Part shown: positions 59,128 to 64,000 of the stretch, in pieces | How the letters are laid out: each line of letters begins with the position of its first letter | Position numbering within the stretch: the first letter of the stretch is position 1 | From: Sedimenticola sp. | GTDB taxonomy: Bacteria; Pseudomonadota; Gammaproteobacteria; Chromatiales; Chromatiaceae | Direction: 5' to 3' | DNA length: 64,000 nucleotides | Assembly: GCA_027083925.1 (NCBI GenBank) | Contig: JALWMK010000162.1 | Span: forward strand, 19,598-83,597 | The notes under the pieces: model-generated | Databases searched by the model: none | The model's input: only the letters and a program-made list of their open reading frames with translations | Told to the model about the DNA's origin: nothing | Made by a program: the position numbers and the translations under genes

Positions 59128-59363
59128 AAGGATGCGGGATTTAAGCCATGAACTCGTATCTTGCAGTCAGATCTTAGGGGAACCCCTAAACATGGGTTTT
59201 GTCAGGTTTATTCTGAACTTTCGGAACAAGGGCGTGTCAATATTTTCGGCTTACACAAAATTAGGCTGGAGCGCTGACCAAAATTGCTGAACGCTTGCCG
59301 GAACCCTCTGTTGCTTTAGTATATTAGCATGTTTTACAAATTATGAATGACCATTCTGCATAT

Positions 59364-59610
59364 GGGCACCTCTATTAATTCATGACTGGCATCTACACAC
59401 ATGAGGGCAGCGATAACTTCGTCGCCTACAGGGATGCAGGTGAGGAGCGTAAGCCGGGAGCGGAAACTTTGAAAATCTGGCAAATCGCCTGCTACAAGGT
59501 GAATTGCGCTTGCGCAAGAAAAGGTGCCCTGGGGCATTTGCTGCGATCTTCGCCTTGTTCTCACTGCCCTCATGCACGAATCTGCTCAAACAGAAGTAAT
59601 AGAAGTGCCC
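59364..59610 (-). mobile_element. MITE family 1, complete copy B
   Basis: Exactly 247 bases in the orientation opposite to copy A. Ends GGGCACCTCTATTAATTC and ...AGTAATAGAAGTGCCC. Flanked by ATAT on both sides (4-bp target duplication). It occupies part of the 841-base gap before the lyase-like gene. Confidence 0.92.
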
Positions 59611-59733
59611 ATATGTTGAACTCTTTTGATCGAATAGAAAAAATCAAGCAAGCCCACACAAACTACCAATATCAGGTTCGTAACGTGATTCACCACACAT
59701 TTGTAGCAAACCGCCCCCTACCCCTAAAGAGAA

Positions 59734-59783
59734 GTGGAAATGTGTCACAGACAGACATAAGCCTGTGAAGCTAACATTTCCAC
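59734..59783. repeat. 50-base hairpin upstream of the lyase-like gene
   Basis: Perfect 10-bp outer arms GTGGAAATGT and ACATTTCCAC enclose a second pair TCACAG / CTGTGA. It lies 186 bases before the gene start. It may be an RNA leader structure or operator. The rest of the gap (59128-59363, 59611-59733, 59784-59968) shows nothing I can name. Confidence 0.5.
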
Positions 59784-59968
59784 CACACATGCTTGTAAAG
59801 ACATAAATTCGGCTGTATGGCAGTTGGCCTTTACATGACAATCAGTTTCCAAATACATGGAATACGTTTTTCTGCACCCGTTTTTGCATCCATCACATAC
59901 CTTGTTGGCCAGCTAAAGTGTTAACTGCAAGCTACAACATATTATTTGATACAAACAGGCTCATATAT

Positions 59969-61867
59969 ATGACTTCCCGATTTTTCCTAACTGTTTTTTC
60001 ACTCGGCTTACTAGGCTGCAGCGCCACACCAAGCCTGGCGACTATTAATACGGCAAATTGCACGGGTGACAATGTACTCATTCAAAGTGACAGCTTTGAT
60101 ACTAGTGCACCCGTTGAATGCATTGCGCAGAAAGGAATCACGACCCAAGGTGAGGTTAATGTTAACTCGGGAGCTGACGTAACGCTTATCGCGGAAGAGG
60201 GTGTGAAACTCAATAGTGGATTCCGTGTTGCGGAAAATGGCAACTTCAAGGCCAAAGCTGGCGCAAACCGAGTCCCGGTAAATGAATTTTTTGTAGATTT
60301 ACCAGACAAAGGCAAGGTTCAGGTTACATTGCATCCTGGATCTACTGTGGTTCCGGGAGAGGTAACCAAAGTTGCATTTGGTATCCCTTTCCCCCGTGCG
60401 ACGGTAAACAATATAAACCAAGTAATCGTAGCTGACAGCAATGGCCAGGAAATTGCTTCCCATATTGTAGAGCTGGCCAGATGGAGGTCACTGAGCGCAG
60501 CCCCATCCGTTGACTCTTTACGCTCCGCACTCATCTATATCGATGTGGTTTTCCCCAGCACCAGCCCAATGACGATGATTATCAAATATGGGCAACCCCG
60601 TAAACGTGAGCTGGGCTCTCAACCTGACTTGAAAACCACCTGGGTACCCATAAGCAATGGCCCATTTCCAGATGAATACCCTCATGGCTCAGACACAGTC
60701 ATGGAGCCTGCTGTTTATGCCACATTTCCCTCAGACTGGTTAAGCGCCACTCTCATCCGTGGCCGCACCGTTCCAGCGAACAGCATTACCCAGTACCGTT
60801 GGTTCGACAACGCATATCTTAACTTCTCGAAGACAGCAGTAAATGATGTAAGCGAGTATGTTTATGATGAAAATAAAGTAGCCTACATTGATGAGTACGA
60901 GCCATGGCTTTTTGACCGCTCCATGACATTGTTCGGGATTTACATTCGAACTGGCAATGTAAAATGGCTGCGCCACGCCCACCGCTCAACGCAGTATTAC
61001 GCAAACCACATCACTCCAGCAGGGTATTTTGACAAAAAGGCCGGTGATGATTTCAAATACAGTTATGGGCAATCAATGCTTGTCGATATGATGCTGACGG
61101 GTGATACATCTCTCATACAGAAAATTGAAAATGTTGCAGCAGCCGGGGAGAATTGGAACGAAACCTATGATATCTCTACCCGCTTCTGGACAGAACGCCA
61201 CCAAACATACGCCCTATTGGCAGCACTATCCGCCTGGGAGACAACAGGATTATCCAAGTATGCTGACAGGGTAAACCAGGTAGTGGAAGCATCATTCAAT
61301 CATGCGCTAAACCCGGTCAATGGCTGGGTGGCAAATGGCGCCATGCCGCATGCAAAGGAGGCTCATGAAGGCTGGGGAGGGGATGAGCCGGTAGCATCCC
61401 CATGGATGAGCGCCTTGATGGCAGACGCAGTTATGCGCTACTACATCCATTCTGAAGATCCGGATGCCTTGATTTTTCTTTCCAATCTTGGCGACTTTAT
61501 TTTAGAAAGGACTACCACGCATGAAGGCAGAAGAGATAATCAAACCCTCCTAATGCCTTATTATTTGATTGCTCTGGATTCCAGTACCCAACGCGAACAA
61601 TGGGAGGACACTGAGCACGCATGTGATGTTGCGGGACTCGCAGCAAAAACTGCATGGGCGCGGAAAAAGCTGGGAAGAGACAATACAGCACTAGTAAATA
61701 TATCCAAAAGGTTAGTGTCTTCATGCCAATGGAATCTAGATTACAAACACAGGGAAGGAGCCGATATCAATTATGGAAAGACGGTTTGGAGGCTGGGACC
61801 ATCGCGCCAATATAGTTGGTGGTTTGGATCAACCCATGACATGCTATGGATGCTGGAAAACCATTAA
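59969..61867 (+). CDS. Lipoprotein with possible glycan-lyase (toroid) fold
   Basis: About 632 residues with a lipoprotein signal (FLTVFSLGLLGC, Cys near residue 15). N-terminal 80 residues look beta-helical (TTQGEVNVNSGADVTLIAEEGVKL). The middle is beta-rich. From about residue 290 a helical repeat region of six-hairpin/toroid type appears (YGQSMLVDMMLTGD, RHQTYALLAALSAWE, SPWMSALMADAVMRYY). Such toroids occur in polysaccharide lyases and unsaturated glucuronyl hydrolases, consistent with EPS trimming, but catalytic residues cannot be assigned. The start at 59969 gives the best signal; the frame is open 17 codons upstream. Confidence 0.55.
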   Translation: MTSRFFLTVFSLGLLGCSATPSLATINTANCTGDNVLIQSDSFDTSAPVECIAQKGITTQGEVNVNSGADVTLIAEEGVKLNSGFRVAENGNFKAKAGANRVPVNEFFVDLPDKGKVQVTLHPGSTVVPGEVTKVAFGIPFPRATVNNINQVIVADSNGQEIASHIVELARWRSLSAAPSVDSLRSALIYIDVVFPSTSPMTMIIKYGQPRKRELGSQPDLKTTWVPISNGPFPDEYPHGSDTVMEPAVYATFPSDWLSATLIRGRTVPANSITQYRWFDNAYLNFSKTAVNDVSEYVYDENKVAYIDEYEPWLFDRSMTLFGIYIRTGNVKWLRHAHRSTQYYANHITPAGYFDKKAGDDFKYSYGQSMLVDMMLTGDTSLIQKIENVAAAGENWNETYDISTRFWTERHQTYALLAALSAWETTGLSKYADRVNQVVEASFNHALNPVNGWVANGAMPHAKEAHEGWGGDEPVASPWMSALMADAVMRYYIHSEDPDALIFLSNLGDFILERTTTHEGRRDNQTLLMPYYLIALDSSTQREQWEDTEHACDVAGLAAKTAWARKKLGRDNTALVNISKRLVSSCQWNLDYKHREGADINYGKTVWRLGPSRQYSWWFGSTHDMLWMLENH

Positions 61868-61925
61868 CCAGTCATTACCAGGCAGGAGCCTGCCTCTGGT
61901 TGGTTGGCGCCAATGTGGCAGCATA

Positions 61926-63047
61926 CTATCTCCCATTAGCGAAAACACCAGAGGCTTCAATATAAATATCCTCATACCGACGGCACATCCCTTGTACCGC
62001 ACCCTCTCTTTCAATCCATGCACGCGAATTACTGCCATATTTCTGCCTTTTTCCGGCACTACGGAGAATCGCAATAATACTATCCGCAAATGAACCTGCA
62101 TCTCCGTTCTCCACAAGTAACCCATTTTCCTTGTGGCGGACTATTTCCGCGTTTCCCCCTGCATCTGTAGCTACGATGGGTAGCGCACTAGCACAAGCCT
62201 CAAGTAAAGAAATGGAATAGCCTTCCTCCATGGATGACAGAGCAAACACATCCACACCCGACAAAAGAGACGGTACATCCCTACGGTCACCAAGAAAGAT
62301 AATTTCTTCTTCTATCCCCATCTGCCGCACTTCAGATTCAAGCGCTGGGCGGAGTTCACCATCCCCTATTACCACTAGTCTAGCCGTCGGAACTACTTCC
62401 AACACCTTTTGGAAGGCATGAAACAACATGGAGTGGTTCTTTACTGCACTGAGCCGCGCAACAATAGCAACCAACAGCGAATCTTCAGGCAATCCCATTA
62501 GTTTACTAAGCCACAAATGGCTGGTTTTGTTGCATTCTTGATATGCTTCCAGAACAATGCCATTTCGCACTGTAACTATTTTTCTGGAGAATACTGGAAA
62601 CTGCCTTCGAAGCATATTGCTGGTAGCATCACACACACCCACTGCGCAGCTAGTTCGCAATAAAGAAAGTCCGTATAACCAATTCTTTCTTCTCGGCATA
62701 TCGCCTATACCATGGCGGGTATTCACGAGCGATACTTTAGCATTGTTCATCAACGCCATGGCGGCATAGTAATTACAGGTAACATTATGTGTATGAACGA
62801 CATCTGCTTGAAAATCCTGAATAAATCTCGCAAGCCTTTTGATGGCCGCCATGTCCAAACCACTATTTTTTGAGCAGGTTTGAACAGGAATTCCTTCTGC
62901 CTCAATTTCATTCGCCAAAGCACCTTTTTCGAACAGGCACACGATCCCACATTGAGCGCCTCGAATGATTTGCTCCTTGGCAAGGTCGATAACGACCCGC
63001 TCTAACCCACCAACATGCAGTGTTTCAACGACGTGCAGAATTTTCAT
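61926..63047 (-). CDS. GT4-family glycosyltransferase
   Basis: 373 residues. N-terminus ILHVVETLHVGGLERVVIDLA is the classic GT4 pattern. RHGIGDMPRRKN lies in the acceptor half, VARLSAVKNHSMLF (about 197) starts the donor half, and EEGYSISLLEACASALPIVATDAGGNAEIV holds the EX7E motif near 277. Convergent with the lyase-like gene and divergent from the partial GT2. Sugar specificity unknown. Confidence 0.87.
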   Translation of the reverse strand: MKILHVVETLHVGGLERVVIDLAKEQIIRGAQCGIVCLFEKGALANEIEAEGIPVQTCSKNSGLDMAAIKRLARFIQDFQADVVHTHNVTCNYYAAMALMNNAKVSLVNTRHGIGDMPRRKNWLYGLSLLRTSCAVGVCDATSNMLRRQFPVFSRKIVTVRNGIVLEAYQECNKTSHLWLSKLMGLPEDSLLVAIVARLSAVKNHSMLFHAFQKVLEVVPTARLVVIGDGELRPALESEVRQMGIEEEIIFLGDRRDVPSLLSGVDVFALSSMEEGYSISLLEACASALPIVATDAGGNAEIVRHKENGLLVENGDAGSFADSIIAILRSAGKRQKYGSNSRAWIEREGAVQGMCRRYEDIYIEASGVFANGR

Positions 63048-63079
63048 TAATCACCAAAGGTATGAGACAAGGCAATAAA

Positions 63080-63326
63080 GGGTACCTCTATTCATTCTAT
63101 TTGAGCAGATTCGTGCATGAGGGCAGTGAGAACAAGGTGAAGATCGCAGCAAATACCCCAGGACACCTTCTCTTGCGCAAGCGCAAGTCACCTTGTAGCA
63201 GGCGATTTGCCAGATTTTCAACGCTTCCGCTCCCAGTGTACGCCCCTCACCTACATCCCTGCAGGCGACGAAGTTATCGCTGCCCTCATGTGCGTAGATG
63301 CTAATCATGAATGAATAGAGGCGCCC
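63080..63326 (+). mobile_element. MITE family 1, complete copy C
   Basis: Exactly 247 bases, same orientation as copy A. Ends GGGTACCTCTATTCATTC and ...ATGAATAGAGGCGCCC. Flanked by TAAA on both sides (4-bp target duplication). It is 33 bases from the start of the GT4 gene. Confidence 0.92.
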
Positions 63327-63504
63327 TAAAGTCATCAGGTTTTTTTATCAATAGCAAGGATGTGAGAAATTGCATGTTATACCCGACAGGACACCTCAAA
63401 TAATTCAGTTTTCACCACATCGGCATGCGAACCAATCAAATGGGCGAAGGTAGAGCAATGCAGGAGCAATCACCGAGGCCAGCGTAAAAAATTTTTTAAC
63501 CTGT

Positions 63505-63551
63505 AGATTCCAGCCTGCGCCGGAATGACAATTTATAGGGGTGCCCTTATG
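63505..63551. repeat. dRS3-like palindrome and MITE-end remnant
   Basis: ATTCC-N10-GGAAT (63506-63527) resembles the small dispersed palindromes typified by Neisseria dRS3. It is followed at about 63536 by TATAGGGGTGCCC, similar to the right end of family 1. The intervening 63340-63504 holds no gene I can support. Confidence 0.45.
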
Positions 63552-63567
63552 CCTCCACATACATGAA

Positions 63568-64000
63568 TTACGAAACCAAATGCTTTCTGATACCATAATA
63601 CAAATACCAAGAAGTATAATATATTCTCTTATAAATATTTAACTTTAATATATCCCGATAGATAGCCCACTGCCACTGTGCAGCTTTTATTTTATTTGAT
63701 GACACAGAGCCCTTCAATATTCTGTACTCCGCCAGAGGATCTACCATCCCTTTCGTTGCACCAACATCCCTCAATATCTTCAGCCATAAAGTATAATCTT
63801 CATGCCCAACATTATCCATGTAGTACTTACCCAATTTTTCTACGTCGTATATCCCTGTAAGATTTCCTATATGATTTGACTTCAGCATATCATTATAACT
63901 AATGTATGGTTTTGCATTTCTGGTTCCCGTGCGCCTGCCATTTTCATCTATAGTATAATAGGATCCATAGGTTAGCACTAACTGATTATCTCTCATAAAA
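63568..64000 (-). CDS. GT2-family glycosyltransferase, 5' partial
   Basis: The C-terminal ~144 residues of a GT-A enzyme; the start lies beyond the window. DNVGHEDYTLWLKILRDVGAT contains the family's acidic ED motif, and the tail IKAAQWQWAIYRDILKLN resembles TuaG-type teichuronic-acid/capsule transferases. Its composition is AT-rich compared with the EPS genes. Likely another sugar-transfer step of the same locus. Confidence 0.75.
   Translation of the reverse strand, partial: FMRDNQLVLTYGSYYTIDENGRRTGTRNAKPYISYNDMLKSNHIGNLTGIYDVEKLGKYYMDNVGHEDYTLWLKILRDVGATKGMVDPLAEYRILKGSVSSNKIKAAQWQWAIYRDILKLNIYKRIYYTSWYLYYGIRKHLVS

Noticed and set aside
63080..63326. Small Cys-rich protein gene
   Set aside because: The frame lies entirely within the repeat and spans its ends; without selection evidence it is better treated as part of the mobile element (noted as a finding to test).

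Overview
The window (64 kb) looks like the chromosome of a free-living Gammaproteobacterium, plausibly a Chromatiales-type or sulfur-oxidiser-like lineage. The clues are a GlrR/QseF-type sigma-54 regulator beside a QseG-like coiled-coil protein, a compact phoR-phoB-phoU-pstBACS block with a near-consensus Pho box, a K+-independent-type H+-pyrophosphatase, an RpfF/RpfC diffusible-signal-factor pair, and an exosortase-A-style exopolysaccharide (EPS) locus together with an IPTL-CTERM protein. The species assignment is inference only. No rRNA, tRNA, CRISPR array, transposase gene or exosortase gene was seen.

Layout. 1-4.5 kb: end of the QseG-like gene, glrR, then (minus strand) aroE and an unrecognised lipoprotein. 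4.5-7.2 kb: small repeat elements, an AT-rich PepSY-like membrane protein and a MurG-like glycosyltransferase. 7.2-17 kb: a tightly overlapping plus-strand glycan cluster of two GT4 glycosyltransferases, an MsbA-like ABC exporter, a double APH-fold kinase-like protein, an alginate-export-type outer-membrane barrel and UDP-glucose 6-dehydrogenase. 17.4-19 kb: PiT phosphate transporter. 19.3-25.6 kb: RpfF and RpfC (convergent, abutting), a small ACP, a FabF-like ketosynthase and a cyclopropane-synthase-like methyltransferase, probably a fatty-acid signal module. 25.9-29.1 kb: a 5'-truncated SdrD-like/IPTL-CTERM gene that appears fused out of frame to a 3'-truncated gene, plus an RnfD-like membrane protein. 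29.2-40 kb: hppA, hemB and the phosphate regulon. 40.2-64 kb: the EPS locus. It has precursor activation and tailoring genes (PaaK-like and AMP-forming ligases, ACP, PrmC-like methyltransferase, AsnB-like amidotransferase, NadE-like enzyme), the initiating glycosylphosphotransferase, export machinery (Wza-like, Wzz-like, BY-kinase-like, outer-membrane barrel), a Wzy/ligase-like protein, glycosyltransferases, a deacetylase-like protein, a lyase-like lipoprotein and a partial GT2.

The most unusual feature is a set of small non-coding mobile elements (MITE-like) in three families. One is exactly 247 bp in three copies, each with a 4-bp target duplication. One has roughly 26-bp ends reading outward from TTACTAAGACG. 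One has perfect 31-bp ends and an internal stem that shows a compensatory base-pair change between copies. They occur only in and around the two glycan loci (4.5-14.1 kb and 41.6-63.3 kb) and are absent from the 14.2-41.6 kb core between them. One copy sits inside the 5' end of the alginate-export-type gene and seems to provide its translation start.

How the parts may work together: the two glycan loci make and export extracellular polymers; RpfF/RpfC would control community behaviour through a fatty-acid signal, for which the adjacent ACP and ketosynthase could supply precursors; the Pho block responds to phosphate. All gene calls rest on reading motifs and lengths; no database search was run.
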